Below, in pieces: positions 27,590 through 35,981 of a stretch of DNA of 64,000 bases (positions within the stretch are counted from its first letter, which is position 1; every line of letters begins with the position of its first letter). The notes below the pieces were generated by a model that was given only the letters and a program-made list of their open reading frames with translations, ran no database searches and was not told the DNA's origin. Both the position numbers and the translations under genes were made by a program. Location: contig NZ_CP125380.1 in NCBI RefSeq assembly GCF_034009455.1, positions 4,663,501 to 4,727,500 of the forward strand, read 5' to 3'. The DNA is from Pseudomonas sp. P5_109. GTDB taxonomy: Bacteria; Pseudomonadota; Gammaproteobacteria; Pseudomonadales; Pseudomonadaceae.

Positions 27590-29311
27590 TCAGGCTTCTT
27601 GATTACGGAGTTCGACGGCTTTTGCCGGCGTCGCTGGCACCAGGGTCTTGAGCACCTGGTCACGCGGGCCGAACAGGGTTTGTACGCCGTCCTTGAGGAA
27701 CAACAGCTTGTCGACCGCGCCAAGAATGCTCGGCCTGTGGGTGACCAGCACCACGGTGCTGCCTTCGGCCTTGAGCTTGCGCACGGCCTGCACCAGCGCC
27801 GCTTCACCGGCATCGTCGAGGTTGGAGTTGGGCTCGTCGAGCACCACCAGAGCCGGCTGGCCATACAACGCGCGGGCCAGGCCGATGCGCTGCTTCTGGC
27901 CGCCGGACAACCCCAGCCCGCCAGTCCCGAGCAAGGTGTCATAGCCTTTGGGGAAGTGCAGGATCATCTCGTTGATACCAGCCAGTTGCGCCGCTGCGAT
28001 GACCTTGCCTGCGTCCACCTCGCCGAAACGCGCGATGTTTTCGGCGATGCTGCCATCGAACAGCTCGATGTCCTGCGGCAGGTACCCCAGGTGCGGGCCG
28101 AGCGCTGCGCGCGACCACTGGCCGACCTCGGCGCTGTCCAGACGTACCGAGCCCTGCTTGGCAGTCCAGATGCCGACCATCGCGCGCGCCAGGGAAGACT
28201 TGCCCGACGCGCTCGGACCGATGATCGCCAGTACTTCGCCCTTGGCCAGGCTGATAGTCACGCCATTGACCGCAGGCTTGTGCATGCCCGGCGGGATGAT
28301 CACCAGGCGGTCGATGCTAAGGGCCCCGGTCGGCGCTGGCAGGGGCATGCCTGGTGCGGTTTTGGGAAATTCGCCGAGCAGGCGGTTCAAGCGTTCGTAG
28401 CTGCTTTTGGCGTTACCCATCTGCTTCCACGAACCGATCAGCGCTTCGGCCGGCGCCATGGCCCGTCCCAGCAATACCGACACGGCGATCATCACCCCGG
28501 CGGAAATCTGGTTCTCGATCACCAGGATGGCGCCCAGGCCAAGGGCCAGCGATTGCCAGGTCATGCGCACAAAGCGTGTCAGCGCAGCGATCCGCGAACT
28601 GCGGTCACTGGCCTCACCCTGCTCGGTAATGACCCGCTGCTGCACGTTGAACCAGCGCTGGCGCAAGGGCGCGAGCATGCCCATCGCCTGAATCACTTCG
28701 GCGTTCTGCAAGGTACTGTTCACGTAGCTGGAAGACGCCACGGACAAACGGTTGGCCTCGCTCATGCTTTTGCGGGTGGTCATCTCGTTCCAGACGCCCA
28801 GCCCGGCAAGAATTAGCGAGCCGATGACAGTGAAACTCCCAAGCCAGGGATGGAACAGGAACGTCGCGATGACATAGATCGGCAGCCACGGCGCATCGAA
28901 GATAGCAATCAGCGCGGGACCTGTGACGAACTGCCGGATGCTGTTCAAATCGCTCAGAACCTGCGCCGGGTTGGAGCTGTGCTCCTTCAGGCTACGCTCG
29001 AACGCCGCATCGAATACCCGCTCGCCCAACTGAGTGTCCAGGCCGGCGCTCATCTTGATCATCACCTGGCCGCGCACCCACTCCAGCACACAGCCAAGGG
29101 CAAAGAACCCGAGCAAGATAAGGCTCAGCATCAACAGCGTGGTTTCATTGCGACTGGTCAGGACGCGGTCGAAAACCTGCATCATATAGATGGACGGGAC
29201 CAGCATCAGCAGGTTGATCACCCCGCTGAACAGTGCCAACACGCCGAACAGCCGGCGATAACGTAGCAACGCTGCATCGATATCTCGCTGGGGATCTAGG
29301 AAAAATCGCAT
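27590..29311 (-). CDS. Type I secretion ABC transporter (PrtD type)
   Basis: 573 residues. The transmembrane domain (about 1-320) begins directly, with no C39-like or other N-terminal extension, as in PrtD/AprD exporters of RTX proteins. The C-terminal ATPase has Walker A GPSASGKSSL, the signature LSGGQKQRIGLARALYG and Walker B/D-loop ALVVLDEPNSNLDD. It powers export of substrates with uncleaved C-terminal signals. First gene of the exporter operon. The start at 29311 (MRFFLDPQRD) is preferred; an in-frame upstream extension to 29437 has no family similarity. Confidence 0.95.
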   Translation of the reverse strand: MRFFLDPQRDIDAALLRYRRLFGVLALFSGVINLLMLVPSIYMMQVFDRVLTSRNETTLLMLSLILLGFFALGCVLEWVRGQVMIKMSAGLDTQLGERVFDAAFERSLKEHSSNPAQVLSDLNSIRQFVTGPALIAIFDAPWLPIYVIATFLFHPWLGSFTVIGSLILAGLGVWNEMTTRKSMSEANRLSVASSSYVNSTLQNAEVIQAMGMLAPLRQRWFNVQQRVITEQGEASDRSSRIAALTRFVRMTWQSLALGLGAILVIENQISAGVMIAVSVLLGRAMAPAEALIGSWKQMGNAKSSYERLNRLLGEFPKTAPGMPLPAPTGALSIDRLVIIPPGMHKPAVNGVTISLAKGEVLAIIGPSASGKSSLARAMVGIWTAKQGSVRLDSAEVGQWSRAALGPHLGYLPQDIELFDGSIAENIARFGEVDAGKVIAAAQLAGINEMILHFPKGYDTLLGTGGLGLSGGQKQRIGLARALYGQPALVVLDEPNSNLDDAGEAALVQAVRKLKAEGSTVVLVTHRPSILGAVDKLLFLKDGVQTLFGPRDQVLKTLVPATPAKAVELRNQEA

Positions 29312-29994
29312 AAAGTCCGAAAGATGAAAAAAGCGTTGGGAAAGACGACGGTTATGTTGATGCCCGGGGGGGGATTGCGCGGCGGCGATGCTAGCACTTT
29401 GCCCCTTGTTAATGAACTGCTTGAGTCCAGTTGGCACCTTTACTCCATCGGCTTGAAGGAGGCGATCTTGAGTGGGTTTTCGATGGGCCGACGAGCAGTC
29501 GTCCGGGCCGGGTCGACGCAGGCATGGGCAGGCATACGTCGTACTCTGAGGAAGTCGTCTTTGGAGCGTTCTCTGCGGTCATGTCCGCGAAGCGTGCGGG
29601 TCAAATCTGATGCAAATGACGGCTCAGATCGACTGCGTTTTTTAGATGGGGGGATGGGGGAATAGAAAGGCTTTAAGAAATAAAAAACCCGGCTTTGGGC
29701 CGGGTCTTTTATTTGCCAGTTTTTCTGGCTTGTATCTTCAGGCTAATGAAGTCTTTGGGTGCTGCAAATTCGATGGCGCGGATAATATCAAAATAATGCC
29801 GATTGGCAAGAGAAGCCCGGCATCATGGGTTCAAATCAGCGACAGATAGCACTTGAGAATCAATCGCATAATCTCTAAGCTGCGACGGCGTCAAGGAGGA
29901 CGCCCCCCACCCTCGCACCCCGCAATTCCCCTCGGTTTCATCCCACTCTTGCGTGTAAAGTAGCCACCATAAAAATCATATTCAGGACCCGATT
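29312..29994. other. Gene-poor region upstream of the exporter operon
   Basis: 683 bp between the divergent ABC transporter and carboxypeptidase genes. An open frame at 29324-29665 (+) resembles nothing and overlaps the expected exporter promoter. A clear intrinsic terminator lies at 29683-29711 with no gene assigned to it. A short AT-rich block at about 29760-29810 and a C-rich block (29902-29935) precede the carboxypeptidase. Confidence 0.55.
29683..29711. terminator. Orphan bidirectional terminator
   Basis: Stem ACCCGGC / GCCGGGT with A-run on the left and T-run on the right, so it can work on either strand. No annotated gene ends here on either side. Confidence 0.8.
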
Positions 29995-31146
29995 ATGGCC
30001 GTGGCTAAATCTTCTTTCGATATCAGTGCCAATTTCGACAGCGGCAACATCCAGGTGATCGACCTCAGCGACCCGCTCAAGCCCCTGCTGGCGATCCGCC
30101 CGGACACCAAAAGCAACCATTTCCAGTGGTTCCACTTCAAGGCCAGCGGCCTGCATGTCGGCCAGGAACACTGGTTTCGCCTGAACAATGCCAGCCAATC
30201 CTCTTATAACAAGGCCTGGACCGGTTACCAGGCAGTGGCGTCCTACGATCACGTCAACTGGTTCCGCGTACCGACCATCTTCGAAGGTGACTGCCTGCGC
30301 TTCAGCCTCGAGGCCGAGCAGACCCACGCCTGGTTCGCCTACTTCGAACCCTACAGCCGCGGCCGCCACGACTGGCTGATCGAGCAGGCGCTGAGCAAGG
30401 CCGGTACCGAACTGCTGGCCACCGGCAAGAGCGTCGAAGGCCGCGACATCCAGTTGCTGCGTAAAGGCACTGGTGCTGAAGGACGAAAAAAAGTGTGGAT
30501 GATTGCCCAGCAACATCCAGGCGAGCACATGGCCGAGTGGTTCATGGAAGGCGTGATCGAGCGCCTGGAAAAACACGACGACCCAGTGCTGAACAAACTG
30601 CTGGCCAGCGCCGATCTGTACCTGGTGCCGAACATGAATCCGGACGGTGCCTTCCACGGCCACCTGCGCACCAACGCCATGGGCCAGGACCTCAATCGCG
30701 CCTGGCAGAGCGCCAGCCAGGAAATCAGCCCGGAAGTCCTGTTCGTTCAGCAGCAGATGGAAAAGTACGGCGTCGATATGTTCCTCGACGCCCATGGTGA
30801 CGAGGAAATCCCTCACGTGTTCACCGCCGGTTGCGAGGGCAACCCCGGTTACACGCCGCGGATCGAAAAGCTCGAGGAGCACTTCCGCAGCCACCTGAAG
30901 CACACCACCAAAGACTTCCAGACCAAGTACGGCTACACCCGCGACGAACCGGGACAGGCCAACATGACGCTGGCCTGCAACAGTGTGGGCCAGAAGTACG
31001 ACTGCCTGTCGCTGACCCTGGAAATGCCGTTCAAGGATCACGACGACCACCCGAACGCGGAAACCGGCTGGTCGGGCAAGCGTTCGAAGCAACTGGGCAA
31101 GGATGTGTTGACCACGCTTGCCGATATGGTCGATACCTTGCGCTGA
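29995..31146 (+). CDS. M14-family zinc carboxypeptidase (cytosolic type)
   Basis: 383 residues, no signal peptide. An N-terminal beta domain (about 1-130) precedes the peptidase domain, the layout of cytosolic carboxypeptidase-like (CCP/AGBL-type) bacterial enzymes. The zinc motif HPGE-x-MAEW (H and E ligands), NMNPDGAFHGHLRTN, the third ligand in FLDAHGDEE and the catalytic glutamate in SLTLEMPFKDHDD are all present. It should remove C-terminal residues from peptides; the natural substrate is unknown. It is followed by a 14-bp inverted repeat. Confidence 0.92.
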   Translation: MAVAKSSFDISANFDSGNIQVIDLSDPLKPLLAIRPDTKSNHFQWFHFKASGLHVGQEHWFRLNNASQSSYNKAWTGYQAVASYDHVNWFRVPTIFEGDCLRFSLEAEQTHAWFAYFEPYSRGRHDWLIEQALSKAGTELLATGKSVEGRDIQLLRKGTGAEGRKKVWMIAQQHPGEHMAEWFMEGVIERLEKHDDPVLNKLLASADLYLVPNMNPDGAFHGHLRTNAMGQDLNRAWQSASQEISPEVLFVQQQMEKYGVDMFLDAHGDEEIPHVFTAGCEGNPGYTPRIEKLEEHFRSHLKHTTKDFQTKYGYTRDEPGQANMTLACNSVGQKYDCLSLTLEMPFKDHDDHPNAETGWSGKRSKQLGKDVLTTLADMVDTLR

Positions 31147-31162
31147 TTCGACTACAACGACA

Positions 31163-31196
31163 GAGTGACGTGGCCTGACAGCAGGCCACGTCACTC
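31163..31196. terminator. Strong convergent hairpin
   Basis: A perfect 14-bp inverted repeat GAGTGACGTGGCCT / AGGCCACGTCACTC with a 6-nt loop lies between the convergent carboxypeptidase and metalloprotease genes. No clear T-run. Confidence 0.75.
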
Positions 31197-31206
31197 ACTT
31201 GAGCAT

Positions 31207-32556
31207 TTATGGTGTTGCAACAACGGAATTGCTCGACGGTGAAACCAGGCCAATAAAACTAACGGCCTTAACCAAGTACAGCGCCTCCCCGAAGATATTG
31301 GTTGTGGTAAAAGTTAACGCCGTAGTGTCTCCAATTTTTGTTGGCATAGGGCCCCCAGTAGAAAAATCCACGCTGTATATTTCATATCGAACAGCTTTAG
31401 GTGATGCGTTCCAGCTAAAAGTAATCGTCCTGGCGGTTGACCCCACTTTGGCAAAGTTTTCTGGGGCGGTTGGCGGGGTCTGAGGTGGAGCGTAAGAGGA
31501 TAACCGCACAGCATTTTCGCGCCAGACACGCGCTGTATCGGCGGTAACAGCATTGCCTAACGGCAAACCGTACTGATCAATGACGGCCGGTGTCGAATAG
31601 TAAATTGAGTTTGGGCCGTGACATAAGATACTTCGCGATTTTCCATTAAAATATCCAAAACGATAGTTGTTCACGCCGTTAACATTGCAGTGATTACTGC
31701 CTGCATTGTGACCAATCTCGTGAGCGAATATATAAGCGCCATTCGATACACCGATAGCAGAACCACCAGGCGTCCATCCCAACCCCATTGGCCCTCCTGG
31801 CACAATATAAGCAAAATTTCCGTACGTAACGTCTGGCCCAAACTTGGCCATACCCTCGGCAAAAATTGTACGTAGTTTCCCGAGGGTTTCAGTTGAAATG
31901 GGGTAATCATCTTCAACTATCTGAATACCAACCAGTCTCAATGAAACGTTGTCCACCAAGGAATTGCGTAACATCATATTGACCAACTCAATCTTGGCCA
32001 ACGCATCGGCATGCGCATCGCCGCCTGCTCTAATAACTCCCGCCTTGGAATACCCCATCAGTACATCTACAACAAAATGCTCTGACTTAGTTGAATTCAC
32101 AGATGCAGTAGCGACCTGTTCATTCGGATTGGGAACAGCGTCTTCAATATCGGTTTTAGCCTCAGGCTCCGGAATAAAATGACTTACCCCCTTACTATCG
32201 ACATGTAAGGAGCCGAATTGTCCCGGCTTATTGATCAATGCTGTCAAGCTTCCGTCAGCCGATCGAACAGTGACCAAAGAACCCTCGGATTTGTCCGGCA
32301 ACCGTAGCTTGCCGCTCTCAACGGTATACCCATCAATGACCTTTGAACTCGAACGTTCGAAAACCGCTGGCGCAATCAAATCCGCATACAACTCCGCTGT
32401 CGATTTACTCGCAACATTCTCGACAACCCGTTTTTTCGGTTCCGCGGAATCAGTCGTCGGCGGATGTGCACAGGCTCCGAGTATCAAAGCCAAACACACT
32501 AACGACAGCCCGGAAAAAGCGCGTCGCATGGAACCCACACCTGCTGTCTTGGACAT
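31207..32556 (-). CDS. Putative secreted lipoprotein metzincin protease with FN3 domain
   Basis: 449 residues. The lipoprotein signal has lipobox LILGAC near residue 28. A metzincin zinc motif HEIGHNAGSNH (HExxHxxGxxH) lies near residue 282, inside a reprolysin-like (M12B-like) domain, and a C-terminal fibronectin type III-like domain (about 360-449; PPTAPENFAKVGSTA...ITFSWNASPKAVRYEIY) follows. It is likely anchored to a membrane with the protease outside the cytoplasm. GGGAGA upstream supports the start at 32556. Base composition is clearly lower in GC than its neighbours, suggesting horizontal transfer. Confidence 0.85.
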   Translation of the reverse strand: MSKTAGVGSMRRAFSGLSLVCLALILGACAHPPTTDSAEPKKRVVENVASKSTAELYADLIAPAVFERSSSKVIDGYTVESGKLRLPDKSEGSLVTVRSADGSLTALINKPGQFGSLHVDSKGVSHFIPEPEAKTDIEDAVPNPNEQVATASVNSTKSEHFVVDVLMGYSKAGVIRAGGDAHADALAKIELVNMMLRNSLVDNVSLRLVGIQIVEDDYPISTETLGKLRTIFAEGMAKFGPDVTYGNFAYIVPGGPMGLGWTPGGSAIGVSNGAYIFAHEIGHNAGSNHCNVNGVNNYRFGYFNGKSRSILCHGPNSIYYSTPAVIDQYGLPLGNAVTADTARVWRENAVRLSSYAPPQTPPTAPENFAKVGSTARTITFSWNASPKAVRYEIYSVDFSTGGPMPTKIGDTTALTFTTTNIFGEALYLVKAVSFIGLVSPSSNSVVATP

Positions 32557-32717
32557 GGCCCGTCTCCCGGAATGGCACGATCAGTGCTCTTCGACTGACC
32601 CCGTTCGGGATCACTGCAGCCTTAGAGCATTGAACGTGCTTTTTCAGATCAGCGAAACTGTCAAAGTTGACAGGTGAGCGCCCTCCCTTCTTAAAACTGT
32701 CTTTTAGCGTAATGAGT

Positions 32718-33263
32718 TCAACCGCGACCCTTACCCCGCAACATACTGTCCAGCACCTCATCGCGGCGCACCCAGCCGTGAAACAACGCTGCCGCCAAAT
32801 GCAGCAACACGGTCAGAAACAACAGATACGCCAGATACCCGTGGGCTTTGCGCAAAAACGCAAACACCTGCGCGTTCGCCGGCACAATCGACGGCAACTG
32901 CAGCGAATTGCTGAGCATCACCGGTTCGCCCGATGCCGAAATCATCGCCCAGCCCAAAAGCGGCAAGACCAGCATCAATGCATACAACAAGACATGCGAA
33001 GCCTTGGCCGCGAGTACTTGCACAGCCAGCAAGTCCGCCGGCAGCGGTGGCTGCGTGGTGGAAAAGCGCACCACCAGACGCACGATCACTAACAACAAAA
33101 TCGCGACGCCCAAGGGTTTGTGCAGATGAATCAGCCATTCATGACGCTCGGACACCGAGGCAACCATGCCAGCGCCGATAAACAGCATGGCGATGATCAT
33201 CAGCGCCATCAGCCAGTGCAGCAGGCGCGCCAGCGGTGCGAAGTGGTTCGGTTGGGTGTTCAT
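32718..33263 (-). CDS. Cytochrome b561 family protein
   Basis: 181 residues with four transmembrane helices and the heme-ligand histidines of the di-heme b561 fold (LLHWLMALM, WLIHLHKPLG, KASHVLLY, KAHGYLAYLLFLTVLLHL). It likely carries electrons from quinol across the membrane. Its ATG overlaps the stop of the catalase-like gene by 4 bp, so it probably supplies electrons to, or works with, that peroxidase. Confidence 0.93.
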   Translation of the reverse strand: MNTQPNHFAPLARLLHWLMALMIIAMLFIGAGMVASVSERHEWLIHLHKPLGVAILLLVIVRLVVRFSTTQPPLPADLLAVQVLAAKASHVLLYALMLVLPLLGWAMISASGEPVMLSNSLQLPSIVPANAQVFAFLRKAHGYLAYLLFLTVLLHLAAALFHGWVRRDEVLDSMLRGKGRG

Positions 33264-34345
33264 TGCTGTGCCTCCTGTTTGGCGGCGGGCAACTGGCTGA
33301 CTTCGCTGGTGCGACGCAGGTAGGAATTGGCGTAACCGGCTGAACGAGCGGCGAGCAGCGGGTCGTCGGAACTTTCGATCCCGGCAGGCAGCACCAGCGG
33401 GTCGTAGTTGATGTCACGGCATTCGCCGTTGAGTTGCGGCTGAGTCTTTTCAAGCACCAGAGTGCCAGCGTTCAACACCTTGCGCCCTTCGGGCCAGGCC
33501 TTGCTGGCGTCGTTGACCGGATCGCCGGGGTTGGCCAGGGTGATGTTCAACTGCCAGCGCAACGGGCCGGCGGCGATTCGCTGAACCAGGTCTTTTTCCA
33601 GGAAATCACTGCCCTGCGGTGCCGTGGCCCCCGGCGCGTCTTGGGCCACTGGCGTCATGCTCCAGCGTACCGCTTGCTTTTGACCGGCGGCGTTGACCAG
33701 GTAAAACGCATTGACGCTGTTGTAGGTTTCGGTGACGTAGCTGGCCGACGGCTTGGCCGTCTTGACCCAGGCCAGGAAAGGCGCGGATTCGGGATGCGAA
33801 CCGAAAAACGCCGGCACGGCCTTGGGATCGGGTTTGCCGGTGGCCGGGTCTGGCGACTGGGCTTGTTGAAACTGGTAGAACGCCTCGGGCGTGCCCACCG
33901 GGAACACCGGCATGCTGTTCATCCCGGTGCGCCACTGCTGGCCGTTGGCCTGAGTGAAGCGCAAGGCCATGCTACGGATCGGCACAGCATTGTCCGGTGC
34001 GTATGGATTACCGGCGGGCAGAGCAAAACGTCCGACCACCGGCGTCCGCGCGTCGTTGAACACCTGAGCGGTGGAATAGCTGCGTGCCTCACCGCTGCTC
34101 TCGAAATACCCGATCACGCACACACCTTTGGAGTGATTGCGACGGAACCCCGGATGCACGCCATTGTTGGTTTCCAGCACGTTGATTAGTTTCTTCGGGG
34201 TCAGGCGCTGTGGGTCGAGAGTGCCGTTGACGTAGGCAAACGCCCCAGCCACTGCGGCAACGACTACGGCAATGCCAGCCAGACGCAACATCAGGCTGGC
34301 GGCGCTCAGGGGCGGCCGGATTGGCGGTGATGATCGATCTACCAT
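33260..34345 (-). CDS. Catalase-related heme peroxidase (SrpA-like)
   Basis: 361 residues, about three quarters of a standard catalase. A membrane-anchor or uncleaved signal segment (about 19-40) is followed by a catalase core with the distal region GVHPGFRRNHSKGVC, SMALRF and the C-terminal heme side ...DPLVLPAGIESSDDPLL and RSAGYANSYLRR. The family uses peroxide, often with weak catalase activity, in the periplasm. The start at 34345 has a GGAG 7 nt upstream. It is transcribed divergently from an ECF sigma gene with a matching promoter (34389-34414) and forms an operon with cytochrome b561. Confidence 0.92.
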   Translation of the reverse strand: MVDRSSPPIRPPLSAASLMLRLAGIAVVVAAVAGAFAYVNGTLDPQRLTPKKLINVLETNNGVHPGFRRNHSKGVCVIGYFESSGEARSYSTAQVFNDARTPVVGRFALPAGNPYAPDNAVPIRSMALRFTQANGQQWRTGMNSMPVFPVGTPEAFYQFQQAQSPDPATGKPDPKAVPAFFGSHPESAPFLAWVKTAKPSASYVTETYNSVNAFYLVNAAGQKQAVRWSMTPVAQDAPGATAPQGSDFLEKDLVQRIAAGPLRWQLNITLANPGDPVNDASKAWPEGRKVLNAGTLVLEKTQPQLNGECRDINYDPLVLPAGIESSDDPLLAARSAGYANSYLRRTSEVSQLPAAKQEAQQ

Positions 34346-34388
34346 GAAAGACTCCAGGGCCATCGGCCACAAGTGAGAAGAATCAAGC

Positions 34389-34414
34389 AGACGAACCGCA
34401 CGCAGGTTTATTCC
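34389..34414 (-). promoter_or_regulatory. ECF-type promoter of the peroxidase/b561 operon
   Basis: On the minus strand GGAATAA (34414-34408), 14 bp, then CGTCT (34393-34389). Motif and spacing are identical to the plus-strand copy before the sigma gene, which implies recognition by the same sigma factor. Confidence 0.75.
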
Positions 34415-34442
34415 CACACGCGGTTTTTATTTTTTCTGACGT

Positions 34443-34468
34443 GGAATAACCTCGAGTACCGGGCGTCT
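34443..34468 (+). promoter_or_regulatory. ECF-type autoregulatory promoter of the sigma/anti-sigma operon
   Basis: GGAATAA (34443-34449), 14 bp, then CGTCT (34464-34468), 36 bp before the sigma start. The predicted start of transcription is near 34475. Confidence 0.75.
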
Positions 34469-34503
34469 TCCTAGTCCAAAGCGTAGTGACTAGTCAGAGT
34501 TTG

Positions 34504-35010
34504 ATGAACGATATCGACGAACAACTCAGAGAAATCATTCCCCGATTGCGGCGCTTCGCCGTGTCGTTGACGCGCAACACCAGCAGCGCTGACGACCTGG
34601 TGCAAGCCTGCCTGGAGCGCGCGCTGTCGAGTTGGGGTAGCAAACGCGCCGAGGGCGACTTGCGCGCCTGGCTGTTCTCGATTCTCTATCGACAGTTTCT
34701 CGATGCGCACCGCCGCTCCCGGCGCTATGCGCGCATGCTCGACTTTTTCACCGGCCGTGACGATGCCCAGCCCTCGGTGGAGCGCACAGTCATAGCCCAA
34801 TCGACCCTCAACGCCTTCGACCGACTGCCCACCGAACAACGCGCGCTGCTGCTCTGGGTGTCCGTGGAAGGCTTGAGCTACAAAGAGGTCGCCGAGATTC
34901 TCGACGTACCCACCGGCACCGTGATGTCCCGCCTGTCCCGGGCTCGCCAGGCCCTGCGCCAACTCAGCGATGGCGAAATCAACCGCCCATCCCTGCGGAG
35001 ACTCAAATGA
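34504..35010 (+). CDS. ECF-family RNA polymerase sigma factor
   Basis: 168 residues with sigma region 2 (about 10-75; SADDLVQACLERAL and DLRAWLFSILYRQFLDAHRR) and region 4 (about 105-160; LPTEQRALLLWVSVEGLSYKEVAEIL then GTVMSRLSRARQAL). It presumably directs transcription of itself and the divergent peroxidase/b561 operon. ATG 34504 is preferred to an in-frame GTG at 34486. Its stop overlaps the anti-sigma ATG (ATGA), the usual coupling. Confidence 0.94.
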   Translation: MNDIDEQLREIIPRLRRFAVSLTRNTSSADDLVQACLERALSSWGSKRAEGDLRAWLFSILYRQFLDAHRRSRRYARMLDFFTGRDDAQPSVERTVIAQSTLNAFDRLPTEQRALLLWVSVEGLSYKEVAEILDVPTGTVMSRLSRARQALRQLSDGEINRPSLRRLK

Positions 35011-35759
35011 TCAGCATGCCCCCCAGCGAGCGTGACCTGCACGCCTACGTCGACCACCAACTGAGCGACGCCGACCGACGCCTGGTCGAGACTTTTCTGG
35101 CCAGCAATCCCGAAATCTCCGCACAAGTGCACGCTTGGCAACTGGACGCCCAGCAACTGCGCGCCGCCCTTGGTGGCGCCTTGCAGCAGCCAACCAACCC
35201 GGACCTCGATCCGGCAGTGATACGCCAGCGCCTCAAACGCCAGGCCCGTCGGCACCTGGCCAGTGCCGCGGTGTTGTTGATCGCGGTCGGCATCGGCGGC
35301 GTTAGCGGTTGGCAAGCACGGCAAATGACCCTGCTCAGCGCATCGGCACCGATGGCCGACGCACTGCAAGCCTATCGCCTGATTGCCCAGCAAGGCCTCC
35401 TGCCGGCCGATTACAAAGTCGGCGAGGACGGTGATATGCAGGGTTGGCTCGACCGTTATTTCACACAGGCCAATCGCCTGCCCGACCTTTCGGATGCCGG
35501 ATTCAAACCGGTTAGCGGGCGCCTGCTGAGCACCGAGCAAGGACCGGCGGCGATGGTGGTCTACGAGAACCAGAGCGGGCAGAAGATCAGTTTCTATGTG
35601 CGACCGCCCGGACCGAAAAACTTTCTCCTGCCCAGGGGCAGCCGCAGTGATGGCGGGTTGCAGGCCGAGTACTGGTCGGGAAGCGGCTACAACTATGCGA
35701 TGGTCAGCCCGACGGACACCCCGGCGGCGCGGATGCTCAGCAAAACAGTACAGTTTTGA
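35007..35759 (+). CDS. Membrane anti-sigma factor
   Basis: 250 residues. The N-terminal cytoplasmic part (about 1-80) resembles anti-sigma domains (LHAYVDHQLSDADRRLVETFL) but without the cysteines of a zinc-binding ZAS motif. One transmembrane helix (about 90-108, SAAVLLIAVGIGGVSGW) and a periplasmic domain of about 140 residues follow. It should hold the upstream ECF sigma inactive until an envelope or oxidative signal arrives. It overlaps the sigma gene by 4 bp. Confidence 0.9.
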   Translation: MISMPPSERDLHAYVDHQLSDADRRLVETFLASNPEISAQVHAWQLDAQQLRAALGGALQQPTNPDLDPAVIRQRLKRQARRHLASAAVLLIAVGIGGVSGWQARQMTLLSASAPMADALQAYRLIAQQGLLPADYKVGEDGDMQGWLDRYFTQANRLPDLSDAGFKPVSGRLLSTEQGPAAMVVYENQSGQKISFYVRPPGPKNFLLPRGSRSDGGLQAEYWSGSGYNYAMVSPTDTPAARMLSKTVQF

Positions 35760-35777
35760 TGGTGACCCCAATCAAAT

Positions 35778-35881
35778 ATGGGAGCGGCGGTGCGGCGATC
35801 CGACTTGCTCGCGAAGGCGGTGTGTCAAACAACATCATGTTGACTGATGCGCCCCCTTCGCGAGCAAGCCCGCTCCCACAG
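35778..35881. repeat. REP pair (type A) with an interrupted left arm
   Basis: The left arm reads gggagcgg, then a ~16-bp insertion, then cttgctcgcgaag. The right arm is an intact type A core. Confidence 0.78.
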
Positions 35882-35981
35882 GGTTTGCAGTGCGACTCCG
35901 CTGGAAGCCAATTCACTGCTCTGGTTACACTATGCCGCCGCAGCACGAAGAGCCTGCCCGCACTCCAGAGGTGATATCCCA

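Noticed and set aside
27583..27942. 120-codon N-terminal extension of the HlyD protein
   Set aside because: It lies inside the ABC transporter ATPase coding region and has no similarity; HlyD topology starts at 27582.
29324..29665. 113-codon open frame on the plus strand upstream of the carboxypeptidase
   Set aside because: No family likeness, Arg/Ser-rich tail typical of out-of-frame GC DNA, and it covers the expected exporter promoter.
29827..29837. gggttcaaatc, like a tRNA T-arm
   Set aside because: No acceptor, D or anticodon stems around it.
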